63,786 nucleotides of DNA from Rhodocyclaceae bacterium (GCA_028714035.1 JAQTNA010000024.1:1-63786), one strand, 5' to 3'; shown: positions 44,217-53,126, counted from the stretch's first letter. Made by a program: numbers and translations. The notes: generated from the letters alone by a model not told the origin.

Positions 44217-44978
44217 ATGACCTGTCTGGCGATATTCAACTGCAAGGGCGGCGTGGGCAAGACGACCACCGCGCTCAACCTGGGGGCCGGCCTGGCGCGG
44301 CGGGGGGCACCGGTTTGCCTGGTGGACATGGACCCGCAGGCCCACCTTACCCGCATCTTTGACAAGCTCCCCAGGTCGGCCGACAGCAGCCTGTTCGCCC
44401 TCTATGCCGCCTCCGTGCCCCTGCGGACTCTGGCCCTGGAGCAACCGGGCATCGGCAGCCTGTTGCCGGCCCACGGCCAACTCATGAAGGTAGACTCCCT
44501 CTTCGGCAAGGGACCGTCCACCCTCAACCGCCTGAAGTTGGGACTGGAAGCCTACCAGATGGAGATGCCGGGCATCGTCCTGATTGACTGCTGCCCCTAC
44601 GTCGGCGTTCTGTCCCTGAGTGCCATCTTCGCCGCCGACGTGGTGCTGATCCCGGTATCCAGCGACTACCTGTCCCTGCAGGGGGCGCAACAGGTGAACC
44701 ACGCTTTGAAGAGCCTGGAACCGGTGCTCAAGCGCCGGGTGGAACGCCGTTTCATCCTGACACGCTTCGATCGGCGCCGCCGCATGGGCGAGGATATCCG
44801 CGCAAAGTTGCAGGCCGTGGTCGGCGCCGACCTGTGCCGCACGGTCATATCGGAGAATGTAGCCATTGCCGCGAGCCCGTCCCTGGGCAAGGACGTATTT
44901 GCCCACCAACCGGGCAGCCGGGGCGCCGAAGATTACCTGGCGTTGCTGGAGGAACTGTCGGCGGATGGGCTGTTTTAG
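44217..44978 (+). CDS. Orphan ParA-family ATPase
   Basis: A 253-residue Walker-type ATPase of the ParA/MinD/Soj superfamily, with deviant Walker A CKGGVGKTTT near residue 11, switch region VDMDPQAHLTR, and a central IVLIDCCPYVGVLS. It has no N-terminal DNA-binding domain. A GTG at 44202 adds five residues and has a GAGG ribosome site, so the start is uncertain. No parB or partition site is adjacent. Such stand-alone ParA-like proteins often position protein complexes rather than DNA; none is identified here. Confidence 0.85.
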   Translation: MTCLAIFNCKGGVGKTTTALNLGAGLARRGAPVCLVDMDPQAHLTRIFDKLPRSADSSLFALYAASVPLRTLALEQPGIGSLLPAHGQLMKVDSLFGKGPSTLNRLKLGLEAYQMEMPGIVLIDCCPYVGVLSLSAIFAADVVLIPVSSDYLSLQGAQQVNHALKSLEPVLKRRVERRFILTRFDRRRRMGEDIRAKLQAVVGADLCRTVISENVAIAASPSLGKDVFAHQPGSRGAEDYLALLEELSADGLF

Positions 44979-45007
44979 TCGCCGATAACGCGAGCGATCT
45001 CCCGGAT

Positions 45008-45229
45008 TCAGCGGCTCAGAAGGTCCACCAGTTCTTCGAAGGAACTGCCGGCGATCGCCGGCCCGGGCGTTTCCTTCCAGCACGCCAGCACCTCACACTG
45101 CTGATACATCTTGTTCAGCTTGACGCGCGCTTCGTCCTCGGCCTCGGCATGGATGAGCACCCGCTCCACCACCGCGCCATTGCGCGTCCGCACCCGGAAA
45201 CCAAACTTCTCCAGCCGCAAGTCCTGCAT
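45008..45229 (-). CDS. Small uncharacterised protein
   Basis: A 73-residue predicted soluble protein (MQDLRLEKFGFRVRTRNGAV at the start, SFEELVDLLSR at the end). No family was recognised. The composition and codon pattern match neighbouring genes, and it is the only convincing frame between the ParA and DUF4239 genes. It converges on parA. It could be a false prediction. Confidence 0.5.
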   Translation of the reverse strand: MQDLRLEKFGFRVRTRNGAVVERVLIHAEAEDEARVKLNKMYQQCEVLACWKETPGPAIAGSSFEELVDLLSR

Positions 45230-45356
45230 GGTGCCCTCCAGAAATATGCCTCGTCGGCAGTATAGGGAGATTCTGATGGAATTTGCAGGGTGAGCTCCGC
45301 CCCCCTCTCCCGGCTTGCCGCCATCCGCATCCTTTGCGACGGAATCCCTAATTGAC

Positions 45357-46130
45357 TCAGCGCCCCTGAGCCACCGCCTCGATGGCGGCGGGCGTGACGG
45401 AAGTGGGTTGCTGGAAGGGGTTGCCCTGCACCAGCACGATGGCGGCCGTGGGTGCCGCGGCCAGGGCGAACAGCACCACCGCCACCAGGGCGGCCCGGGG
45501 ATTTTCCACGTGCACCACCGCCACCGACAGCAGGGTGAGCAGACCCAGGAAGGCCATGCCCAGCCACTTCAGGGGATTCACGTGGGTTTGGCTGAGACCG
45601 ATGCGCTGATCCCGCCCGTCCCGCAGTTCGCTGGCCTTCTTCAGCATGAGGGACTGCACGTTGTCGCCCACGGATTCCGCCAGTTCCCGGCCCGCCAGCA
45701 GGGTGAGCAGGGCGTCGGCGCGTTCGGACACCTCCGGGCTGGAAGAACGCCGGGCCAGGAGCGGCCATTCGGCAACGCTGGCCCGGGCATAGTCCGCCAC
45801 CGCCGCCCGCAGCCTGGCCTTCTGCGGCTCGGGCAGCTTGTCCGACAGGGCCAGGATGCTGCGCAGGGAGTCCGCCTCCTTGTACACCGTGTTCATGGCC
45901 CGGTCGTGGGCGCTCCAGGTGTCGTTGGCCAGGAAAGCCAGGGTGAGGCCGAAGAGCACACCGATGATGTTGATGAAGGGCGGCGCCACCCCGCGCAGGG
46001 ACCGGATCCAGCCGACCCAGGGGGAACGCATCATCAGCCAGTGGATGACGGCAACCGCCAGCAGGGTGCCCAGGACGGCGAAAAAGGCATAGCCGTAATG
46101 ATCGTAGTTATGCCAGTTGGTCCAGACCAT
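45357..46130 (-). CDS. DUF4239 (bestrophin-like) membrane protein
   Basis: A 257-residue protein with N-terminal spans (FAVLGTLLAVAVIHWLMM and PFINIIGVLFGLTLAFLAND), a soluble helical middle and two C-terminal spans (GMAFLGLLTLLSVAVVHV, AALVAVVLFALAAAPTAAIV). The conserved GVLFGLTLAFLANDTW motif identifies DUF4239, structurally related to bestrophin channels. No transport role is shown. The gene stands alone, with divergent orientation to the cupin gene. Confidence 0.82.
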   Translation of the reverse strand: MVWTNWHNYDHYGYAFFAVLGTLLAVAVIHWLMMRSPWVGWIRSLRGVAPPFINIIGVLFGLTLAFLANDTWSAHDRAMNTVYKEADSLRSILALSDKLPEPQKARLRAAVADYARASVAEWPLLARRSSSPEVSERADALLTLLAGRELAESVGDNVQSLMLKKASELRDGRDQRIGLSQTHVNPLKWLGMAFLGLLTLLSVAVVHVENPRAALVAVVLFALAAAPTAAIVLVQGNPFQQPTSVTPAAIEAVAQGR

Positions 46131-46240
46131 GGCCGTTTTCCGGAGGGAAAGGACGCCAGTTTACCCAAAACCCGGTCCACCGGGCCGGCTTCCAGGGGGA
46201 TTCGTTCACAATGGCGGTTTTCCCGTTTCCGGAGAACCTG

Positions 46241-46717
46241 ATGAAGAGAATCACTACGGCCGCCCTGGATGCGCTTTCCCGGCAGGCGCGCCAGTCCCCC
46301 CGGCTGCGCGCCAACCTGAACCTGCACGAGGAATTGTCGGACCCCGTGCAGCGCCTGGCCATCGCCATGGAACCCGGCACCTTTGTCCGGCCCCACCGCC
46401 ACCGGCACACCTGGGAACTGCTCCAGCCCCTGCGCGGGCGTTTCCTGGTACTCCATTTCGATGACGCCGGCACGGTCACGGCGCGCACGGTGCTGGGGGC
46501 GGACTGCCTGGCGCTGGAAAACCCGGCCGGGCAATGGCACGCCGTGCTGTCCCTGGACGAGGGCGGCGTGATCTTCGAAGTCAAACGGGGGCCTTACCAG
46601 CCCCTGGCGGAGGAAGACCAGGCGCCCTGGTCTCCCGCAGGCGACGATCCGGCTGCCGCGGCCCTGATGCTCCGGTACGCACAGGCGCAGGTCGGGGATC
46701 GCCTGGCGGCCGGCTGA
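46241..46717 (+). CDS. WbuC-family cupin protein
   Basis: A 158-residue cupin. The fold motif PHRHRHTWELLQPLRGRF carries metal-type histidines and the second cupin motif is at GQWHAVLSLDEGGVIFEVKRGPY. WbuC proteins are found near polysaccharide genes, though the biochemical role is not clear. The ATG at 46241 has a GGAG ribosome site; 46211 is a longer alternative. It converges on the Dyp peroxidase with 9 bp between stops. Confidence 0.85.
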   Translation: MKRITTAALDALSRQARQSPRLRANLNLHEELSDPVQRLAIAMEPGTFVRPHRHRHTWELLQPLRGRFLVLHFDDAGTVTARTVLGADCLALENPAGQWHAVLSLDEGGVIFEVKRGPYQPLAEEDQAPWSPAGDDPAAAALMLRYAQAQVGDRLAAG

Positions 46718-46726
46718 AATCTTGGT

Positions 46727-47596
46727 TTACCGGCCCAGCACCCTCGACAGATCGAGTCGGCCATCGGTCACCGGCGGACACCAGTAGAAGGCGCCGGTCA
46801 CGGGGCGGGTGAAGGTAAAGAGGGCGTCGGTGATGCCGTCCTCCTGGCCCGTCATGCGGCGCAGTTGCGCGGTGAAGGCGTCCAGGCTGCGGCCGAAGGC
46901 GACGAACATCAGGCCCGTCTCGCCCGCTTCCACCCAGGGCATGGAACGGCGCAGGACGAAGGCTTCCGGCTCGAAGCTTTCCTGGGCGGTGCGTTTGACG
47001 TGGGCCGACTCGGGGGCGTCTTCCAGTTCCTCGTTGTCGCTCTTGCGCCTTCCGATGGCGTGGTCCTGCGCCTCCGGGGCCAGGGCATCGAAACGGGCCA
47101 GGTCGTGGCGCCAGCGCTGCACGGCCACGAAACTGCCGCCCTCCGCCGTGAACGCCGCGGCGAGAGCTTCGTCCCCCTTCGGATTCTCCGTGCCGTCTTC
47201 ATAACCGGTAATGTCCCGCCCTTCGCCATGGCGGAAGGCATCCACGCATTCCACCAATTCGAAGGCCGGCGCCAGGGCCTTCTCCAATGCCCGGCCGCGG
47301 TGCAGCAGTTCGCCCCGGTCCTCGCCGCGCAACCACAGCCAGAGGGAGGCGGGCGTGGCGGGGATCGTGAGGCCGGCGCCGCTGTAGGCGGGGAACTCGA
47401 CAAGCCCCGGTGCGCCTTGCCCCAGAGTCCCGAGCAGGGAAGCCCCCAGGCCCACCACCGTGGCGTCCCCGTCCGCCTGCTCCGCCAAGCGGGCCAGTGC
47501 CGGCCGGGGATCGGCATCGGGCGAGGCCAGGACGAAGCTCAGGTAGCGCGCCTGGGCAGGCACGGGGGCGAGGATGCCGGGCTGGTGGGTGTTCAT
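46727..47596 (-). CDS. Dyp-type heme peroxidase
   Basis: A 289-residue dye-decolourising peroxidase of the YfeX-like group. The signature GxxDG is in ITGYEDGTENP, the proximal His is in ESAHVKRT, and the distal Arg is expected in VLRRSMPW. These enzymes oxidise phenols, dyes or porphyrins with H2O2. It has no signal peptide, so it is cytoplasmic. It is monocistronic, upstream of the lut operon in the same orientation, with 57 bp between. Confidence 0.93.
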   Translation of the reverse strand: MNTHQPGILAPVPAQARYLSFVLASPDADPRPALARLAEQADGDATVVGLGASLLGTLGQGAPGLVEFPAYSGAGLTIPATPASLWLWLRGEDRGELLHRGRALEKALAPAFELVECVDAFRHGEGRDITGYEDGTENPKGDEALAAAFTAEGGSFVAVQRWRHDLARFDALAPEAQDHAIGRRKSDNEELEDAPESAHVKRTAQESFEPEAFVLRRSMPWVEAGETGLMFVAFGRSLDAFTAQLRRMTGQEDGITDALFTFTRPVTGAFYWCPPVTDGRLDLSRVLGR

Positions 47597-47653
47597 GGCG
47601 GGGGCTCCGAGGGAGGGCGTGGAGCGAATATTACGTTTCCCGCCCCACCGGTT

Positions 47654-49084
47654 TCAAGCCCGGTTCTTCAGCCTATCCCTCAGGGTTTGCCGCGCCGGGA
47701 TGAGCGGCGTGCGGCTGGCGGTCCAGCCGAGTTGCGATTTCGGCGTCAAAAAATTCAGGCGCGAGGCCGCCCAGGCATAGAGCCGGTAAAGGCCGGGATG
47801 GCTGTAAATGGTGCGCCAGGCGGCAAAGGCCAGACTCACCAACCTGTTCCTTCCCGCCCCCTGCCCGCGCAAGGCGGGACGGCCGGGCTCGGCCTCGTGG
47901 CTCGCCTCGCGCCGGAGACGCATGAGGATGTCCGGGATGGGAATCTTCACCGGGCACACGTCACCGCAGGCACCGCACAGGCTGGAGGCGAAGGGCAGTT
48001 CGTGAGTCGCCGTGAGGCCCATCATGTGGGGCGAGACGATCTCGCCGATGGGCCCGGGATAGGTGGTGCCGTAGGCATGGCCGCCGATGCGGGTGTACAC
48101 CGGGCAGTGGTTCATGCAGGCGCCGCAGCGTATGCATTGCAGGGTCTGGCGCAGTTGCTCGTCCGCATAGGCCTGGGAGCGGCCGTTGTCCAGCAGGATG
48201 AGATGGACCTCCTTCGGCCCGTCCTTCTCGCCGGGCTTCCTCGGCCCGGAGATCACGTTGAAATAGGTGGTGATGGCCTGGCCGGTAGCGGAGCGGGGCA
48301 GCAGGGTATAGAGCGGGACCACGTGCTCCAGCTTTTCCACCACCTTTTCGATCCCGGTGATGGCGATATGCACCGGCGGCACCGTCGTGCACATGCGGCC
48401 GTTGCCCTCGTTCTCCACCAGGCAGAGGCTGCCGGTCTCGGCCACGGCGAAATTCACGCCGGAGACGCCGATATGGGCATCGCGGAAGTTCTCCCGCAGG
48501 ATGCGCCGGCCGATCTGTATCAGCTCGTCCACGCTGTCGGTGTAATCCACGCCGGGCACCTTCTCGTGAAACAGGCGCGCGATCTGCTCCTTGGTCTTGT
48601 GGATGGCCGGCATGATGATGTGGGACGGCTTCTCGCCATCCAACTGGACGATGTACTCGCCCATGTCCGACTCCAGGCAGTCCACGCCGTGCTTGGCCAT
48701 CTCGTGGTTGAGCTCGATCTCCTCCGACACCATGGACTTGCCCTTGATCAGGCGGGTGGCGCCATGGCTACGGGAGATTTCCAGGAAGATGGCATTGGCT
48801 TCCTCCGCGTCTTCCGCCCAATGTACCTTGACGCCGTTCCGGGTCAGGTTGGCTTCCAGTTGCTCCAGGAGTTCGGGCAGACGGGAGAGGCTGTAGCGGC
48901 GCACTTCCTCGCCCAGGGCGCGCAGGTGCTCGAAGGCTTCCTGGTCCGGGAACTGGGCCTGTCGCTTCGCCATGAGGAAGTCCATGGCCGAGCGGAAGCT
49001 CTGGCGCAGATGGGGATCCTGGGTCGCGGCGAAGGTGCGTTTCTTGAAATCGGACCGGGGCACGTAGTTCAGGGGGGCGTTCAT
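47654..49084 (-). CDS. lutB: L-lactate utilisation iron-sulfur protein LutB
   Basis: A 476-residue iron-sulfur protein of the LutB/YkgF family, part of a three-protein complex that oxidises L-lactate to pyruvate. The N-terminal large domain (SMVSEEIELN, GVSGVNFAVAETGSLCLVENEGN) precedes two [4Fe-4S] motifs, CIRCGACMNHCPVY and CGACGDVCPVKIPI. The C-terminal tail is Arg/Trp-rich. It overlaps lutC by ATGA (49081-49084). Gene order here is lutA-lutC-lutB, unlike Bacillus lutABC. Confidence 0.95.
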   Translation of the reverse strand: MNAPLNYVPRSDFKKRTFAATQDPHLRQSFRSAMDFLMAKRQAQFPDQEAFEHLRALGEEVRRYSLSRLPELLEQLEANLTRNGVKVHWAEDAEEANAIFLEISRSHGATRLIKGKSMVSEEIELNHEMAKHGVDCLESDMGEYIVQLDGEKPSHIIMPAIHKTKEQIARLFHEKVPGVDYTDSVDELIQIGRRILRENFRDAHIGVSGVNFAVAETGSLCLVENEGNGRMCTTVPPVHIAITGIEKVVEKLEHVVPLYTLLPRSATGQAITTYFNVISGPRKPGEKDGPKEVHLILLDNGRSQAYADEQLRQTLQCIRCGACMNHCPVYTRIGGHAYGTTYPGPIGEIVSPHMMGLTATHELPFASSLCGACGDVCPVKIPIPDILMRLRREASHEAEPGRPALRGQGAGRNRLVSLAFAAWRTIYSHPGLYRLYAWAASRLNFLTPKSQLGWTASRTPLIPARQTLRDRLKNRA

Positions 49085-49758
49085 GCCGCGACTCCTTCCG
49101 GATTCAGTACCAGCACGATCAGTTCCTTCGGGCCGTGGGCGCCGTAGGCCAGGGTCTGCTGGATATCGGCGGTCTTCGACGGCCCGGAGATCAGGAGCAG
49201 GTTGGTCGGTAGGCGGCCGGCCCAGCCCTCCTCGGTCATGGCCTGAAGCAGGTCGGCGTAGATCCGGCTCCGGTCCAGCAGAATGAAATGAATGGGCGGC
49301 ACCAGGGACAGGCTACGGGGCTCGTCCACCCCGGTCCAGGCGATGAGGGTGCCGGTCTCGGCGATGGCACCGTGCGCCCGGGTGATCCCGGCATCGGTGG
49401 CATCGAACAGGCGGCCCTTCACGGCCTCCATGGTCTCCCCGTAGCCCCAGATTTCCGGCGCATCCGGTTCCAGCATCAAGGCTGCCGACAGGTCTCCCGC
49501 CGGCGGACAGGCCAGCATTGCCACGCCCTTTTCCCGGCAAAGCCGGACCACCAGGGCCGGCCATTCGGCGCCGCTGGTCTCATGCACCTCGGCATGGGCC
49601 GCCTCGATGGCGCTGCGGAAGGTGCCGAACCGATCTGCCTCCGGCGCGCGCAGGGCCGCATAACGGTCGGCAAGCCGCCCGGCCACGTCGGGCATGACCG
49701 GCGCGGAAGAACGGGGAGCCGCCCTCAGGCGGGCCAGGATGTTGTCGCGGGCGCTCAT
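49081..49758 (-). CDS. lutC: L-lactate utilisation protein LutC
   Basis: A 225-residue LutC/YkgG-family (DUF162) protein, the third part of the lactate oxidation complex. The core ITRAHGAIAETGTLIAWTG and VPPIHFILLDRSRIYADL and the C-terminal LISGPSKTADIQQTLAYGAHGPKEL are diagnostic. Start at 49758 overlaps the lutA stop by ATGA (49755-49758), and its stop overlaps the lutB start. It lies between lutA and lutB, so all three are translationally coupled. Confidence 0.93.
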   Translation of the reverse strand: MSARDNILARLRAAPRSSAPVMPDVAGRLADRYAALRAPEADRFGTFRSAIEAAHAEVHETSGAEWPALVVRLCREKGVAMLACPPAGDLSAALMLEPDAPEIWGYGETMEAVKGRLFDATDAGITRAHGAIAETGTLIAWTGVDEPRSLSLVPPIHFILLDRSRIYADLLQAMTEEGWAGRLPTNLLLISGPSKTADIQQTLAYGAHGPKELIVLVLNPEGVAA

Positions 49759-50519
49759 GGTTTTGCTCCCGTCCGGCGGCACAGAAAGGTGGCCAGGTGT
49801 TCGCCGCGGAAGGCTTCCTTCCGCGCCTCCAGCGTGTGGTTCAGGTTCAGAAGGCAACCGCAGTCCGCCGAGATGAAGCCACGGGCGCCGGTCGCCTGCA
49901 TCGCTGCCACCTTGTCGGCCGCCATGGCGGAGGAGATGTCCGGCTGTTTCAGGGAGAACGTCCCGCCGAAACCGCAGCACTCGCTCTCGTGGCCGTGGAC
50001 TTCCAGCTTCACATTGCACAACTGGGCCAGGAGGTCGGCCCCGGTGAGGTGGGTGCCCATCTCGCGGCGGGCCGAGCAGGAGGTGTGCAAGGCCACGGTT
50101 TCTGCCGACCCCCGATCCGTGAGCTTCACTTGGACCACATGCACCAGGAACTCCGACAGTTCGAACACCCGATCCGCCAGTGCCAGCGCCTTGGCCCTCG
50201 CCTCGGGCTCGTCGGCGAACAGCCGCGGGTAATGGTGGCGCATCATGCCGCCACAGGAGCCGGAGGGCACCACCACTGGCCAGGGCAGAGGAAAGAGGTC
50301 CAACTGCTTCCGGGCCACCTCCCGCGCCTCCTCCGGGTAACCGCTGGTATAGGCCGGTTGGCCGCAGCAGGTCTGATCCCGGGGAAAATGCACCCGTATG
50401 CCTTCCCGCTCCAGGAGCGCCACCGTATCCATGCCCGCGTCGGGATGAAACATATCCACCAGGCAGGTGGCGTAGAGATAGACATCCCGGGGCTTGCCCG
50501 GATAAGTTCGCTTTTCCAT
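49755..50519 (-). CDS. lutA: L-lactate utilisation CCG-domain protein LutA
   Basis: A 254-residue protein with two CCG domains, TCCGQPAYTSGYPEE and CCGFGGTFSLKQ, which bind Fe-S clusters in LutA/YkgE and related oxidoreductases. It is the first gene of the lut operon. The start ATG at 50519 has a GGAGG ribosome site; the upstream in-frame codon at 50552 lies in the operator. No lactate permease gene is adjacent. Expression should be controlled by the divergent GntR-type regulator. Confidence 0.94.
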   Translation of the reverse strand: MEKRTYPGKPRDVYLYATCLVDMFHPDAGMDTVALLEREGIRVHFPRDQTCCGQPAYTSGYPEEAREVARKQLDLFPLPWPVVVPSGSCGGMMRHHYPRLFADEPEARAKALALADRVFELSEFLVHVVQVKLTDRGSAETVALHTSCSARREMGTHLTGADLLAQLCNVKLEVHGHESECCGFGGTFSLKQPDISSAMAADKVAAMQATGARGFISADCGCLLNLNHTLEARKEAFRGEHLATFLCRRTGAKP

Positions 50520-50533
50520 GCATCCTCCGCTCC

Positions 50534-50558
50534 GGACTATTGGTCCGACCATTAGTCC
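50534..50558. promoter_or_regulatory. GntR-type operator in the lut promoter
   Basis: GGACTA (50534-50539), TGGTC (50541-50545), GACCA (50547-50551) and TAGTCC (50553-50558) make a 25-bp palindrome with one mismatch. The core TGGTCCGACCA agrees with the TGGT-N3-ACCA consensus of LldR/PdhR-type FadR regulators. It covers the predicted lutA transcription start. Confidence 0.75.
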
Positions 50559-50563
50559 ATCAA

Positions 50564-50590
50564 GGTATATCCAAAACCGGCAACTGTCAA
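50564..50590 (-). promoter_or_regulatory. lutA: lutACB promoter
   Basis: On the minus strand TTGACA lies at 50590-50585 and TATACC at 50569-50564 (spacing 15 bp). Start would be near 50557, inside the palindromic operator. The spacing is short, so the -10 assignment is tentative. Confidence 0.5.
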
Positions 50591-50654
50591 CGGAATCCCC
50601 CGTTTAGTGCACCACAAGGACGATTTTTTGGCCTATCCTTAGCACCTTCCATAT

Positions 50655-50665
50655 TGGTCTGACCA
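50655..50665. promoter_or_regulatory. Second GntR-type operator, overlapping the regulator start
   Basis: TGGTCTGACCA is a second copy of TGGTC-N-GACCA, 114 bp from the first. It overlaps the first possible ATG of the regulator (50665), so autorepression or loop formation between the two sites is plausible. Confidence 0.65.
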
Positions 50666-51426
50666 TGCTACCAATGAGCGGCACAAGACACGTCACGACG
50701 CGGGTTTCGGATGAAATCGCGCGGCAGATACAGACCCGCATCCTGGAGGGGAGTTTCCGGCCCGGCGACCGCCTGCCGCCGGAGCGTCAGTTCTCCCTTG
50801 ACCTGGGGGTATCCCGTTCCACGCTGAGGGAGGCGATCCAGAAGCTGGAATCCCGCGGCCTCCTCGCCAGCCGCCAGGGCGGCGGCACCTTCGTCACGGA
50901 TAAGCTGGACGCGGACCTGGTGGACCCGTGGCTCACGGCCGTAGGGGACCAACCGGGACTCCAGGAGGACGTGCTGGAATTCCGGGAGATGCTGGAAGCC
51001 CAGACTGCGGCCTGGGCCGCCGAACGGGCGACGGACGCGGACCTGGCGCGCATCGGCCGTGCCTATGAAGCCCTGGAGGAATCCTACCGCCAACCGCCCC
51101 GACCGGCCCAGATCGAGGCGGACGTCGCCTTCCACCAGGCCATCGCCGAGGCCGCCCACAACCTTCTCGTCGGCCACCTGAGCGCAAACCTGCTGCGCCT
51201 CATGCACGAACATGTACGAAAGGCCATAGGTGCCATGCAGGTGACGCCTCAGGTGGCGGATCAGCTCACGGCCCAGCACCGCGCCATCCTGGACGCCATC
51301 GTCGCCCGCGACGGCACCGCCGCCGAGGCTGCCTCCCGCCGGCATATCGCCTACGTCCGCGACCGCACCCGTAGCGCCGAAGTCGAGGTACTGCGCCGGG
51401 AACGCGCCCTGCGCCGGCCGGGCTGA
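50665..51426 (+). CDS. GntR/FadR-subfamily regulator of lactate utilisation
   Basis: A 253-residue repressor or activator with an N-terminal winged helix (about 10-78; PGDRLPPERQFSLDLGVSRSTLREAIQKLESRGLL, in parts) and a C-terminal FCD domain (about 95-230) with metal/ligand histidines in AFHQAIAEAAHN and RRHIAYVRD. Divergent from the lut operon and flanked by two TGGTCNGACCA operators, it is the obvious lactate-responsive regulator (LldR/LutR-like). The start may be 50665 or 50674; the former overlaps an operator. Confidence 0.9.
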   Translation: MLPMSGTRHVTTRVSDEIARQIQTRILEGSFRPGDRLPPERQFSLDLGVSRSTLREAIQKLESRGLLASRQGGGTFVTDKLDADLVDPWLTAVGDQPGLQEDVLEFREMLEAQTAAWAAERATDADLARIGRAYEALEESYRQPPRPAQIEADVAFHQAIAEAAHNLLVGHLSANLLRLMHEHVRKAIGAMQVTPQVADQLTAQHRAILDAIVARDGTAAEAASRRHIAYVRDRTRSAEVEVLRRERALRRPG

Positions 51427-51593
51427 CCCCCGGCCAGACAGGCCTTGCCCGTCCTACTTTGTACCCGGAGGGCGATCAAGCCCGGGCCGCCCCCGGTAGC
51501 ACCAGCCGAACCAATCCGGTAACATGCCCGCGACTGCCTATATATAGCCGATGGAATAACTCCGTCACGCGCCCCTCCGTCGCCCATCACCGC

Positions 51594-53120
51594 ATGCTCT
51601 TCAATTCATTCGAATTTCTCCTGATATTTCTGCCGCTGACCCTCCTGGCCTATTTCACCCTGGCCCGGATAAGCATGCAAGCGGCAACAGGGTCGCTGGC
51701 CGCCGCCTCCCTTTTCTTCTACGGCTGGTGGGACATTCGGTTCGTGCCCTTGCTGCTGGCCTCGATCATTTTCAACTTCTGGGCAGGCATCCTCATCTGC
51801 CGCGCGGAAAAACCCGGCGCGCGCCTCTGGCTCATTGGCGCCATCGTCATCAATCTCGGGCTGCTCGCCTACTTCAAATATGCCGACTTCTTCGTAGACA
51901 GCCTCAACACGTTTGCCGTCCGCGCCTATCCGCTGCCACACGTAACGCTTCCCATCGGCATCTCGTTTTTCACGTTCACCCAGATCGCCTACCTCGTGGA
52001 TGCCTACAAGGGCCTGGTGCGGGAGTTCCGGCCGTTGCGTTATGCACTCTTCGTCACCTATTTCCCGCACCTGATCGCCGGGCCGGTCCTGCATCACGCC
52101 GAAATGATGCCGCAGTTCGGTGAGCCAAAAAACTTCCGCTTCGACTGGGGAAATTTCGCGGTCGGCATGTCCATTTTCACTTTCGGCCTGGCGAAAAAGC
52201 TTCTGATTGCCGACAATCTGGCGCCTCTCGCTGTCCCGGTATTCTCCCCTGGCGCCCATCCGGAGTTGATCGAGGCGTGGATTGGAACACTGGCCTATAC
52301 CTGCCAGTTGTATTTTGATTTTTCCGGCTATTCGGATATGGCCATCGGCCTCTCCAGGCTGTTTGGCGTTCGCCTGCCGCTCAATTTCAATTCGCCGTAC
52401 CAGGCAGCCAACATCACGGAGTTTTGGCGACGCTGGCACATGACCTTGTCACGCTTCCTGCGCGATTACCTCTACATCCCGCTGGGCGGAAATCGAGACG
52501 GTCGCATGCATCGCTACCGGAACCTGATGCTGACCATGCTGCTGGGTGGCCTGTGGCACGGCGCCGGTTGGACCTTCGTCATCTGGGGGGGGCTGCACGG
52601 ACTGTATCTTGTCATCCACCATGCCTGGCAATTTCTGGGACGAAAACTGGCCCCATGCGCCGCGTTTCCCGGTCACCTCGGTTCCAGGATACTCACCTTT
52701 CTGGCGATCGTCTTCGCGTGGACATTTTTCCGGGCCCCCGACCTGGCGAGCGCGCTGGACGTGGCAAGTGCCCTGCTGGGCGCCAATGGCATTTCTTTCC
52801 CGCATGGCCTGGCGCCACACCTTCACTGGCTTGAGGCCGTGGGACTCCATGCCGGCGCCAAGGGTATTCGGTGGTTCGATTCGGGCGAAGTCGGTATCTA
52901 TCTCCTCCCCTTCGCCCTATTGATCGCCTGGTTCGCGCCCAATACGCAGGAGATATTCCGCGATTTCGATCCCTGCCTGGAAAAACCGAATGGCAGGTGG
53001 CGCACGCCGGGTCTTACCTGGCTGCCAGCATTGGGCTGGAGCGTGGTCACGGCATTCCTGTTGATCGTATGCGTGATCAACATGAACCGGGTTTCGGAAT
53101 TTCTATATTTTCAATTCTGA
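51594..53120 (+). CDS. MBOAT-family O-acyltransferase (AlgI-like)
   Basis: A 508-residue multi-pass membrane protein that transfers acyl groups, probably acetate, to a polysaccharide or other surface molecule. The family core is FWRRWHMTLSRFLRDYLYIP and the catalytic His motif GGLWHGAGWTFVIWGGLHG. About ten or more spans are predicted. The ATG at 51594 begins at the first hydrophobic helix; the longer frame is not coding. The next gene, six bases downstream, encodes an SGNH-like protein as in AlgI/AlgJ pairs. The acylated target is unknown. Confidence 0.9.
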   Translation: MLFNSFEFLLIFLPLTLLAYFTLARISMQAATGSLAAASLFFYGWWDIRFVPLLLASIIFNFWAGILICRAEKPGARLWLIGAIVINLGLLAYFKYADFFVDSLNTFAVRAYPLPHVTLPIGISFFTFTQIAYLVDAYKGLVREFRPLRYALFVTYFPHLIAGPVLHHAEMMPQFGEPKNFRFDWGNFAVGMSIFTFGLAKKLLIADNLAPLAVPVFSPGAHPELIEAWIGTLAYTCQLYFDFSGYSDMAIGLSRLFGVRLPLNFNSPYQAANITEFWRRWHMTLSRFLRDYLYIPLGGNRDGRMHRYRNLMLTMLLGGLWHGAGWTFVIWGGLHGLYLVIHHAWQFLGRKLAPCAAFPGHLGSRILTFLAIVFAWTFFRAPDLASALDVASALLGANGISFPHGLAPHLHWLEAVGLHAGAKGIRWFDSGEVGIYLLPFALLIAWFAPNTQEIFRDFDPCLEKPNGRWRTPGLTWLPALGWSVVTAFLLIVCVINMNRVSEFLYFQF

Positions 53121-53126
53121 CATGCC

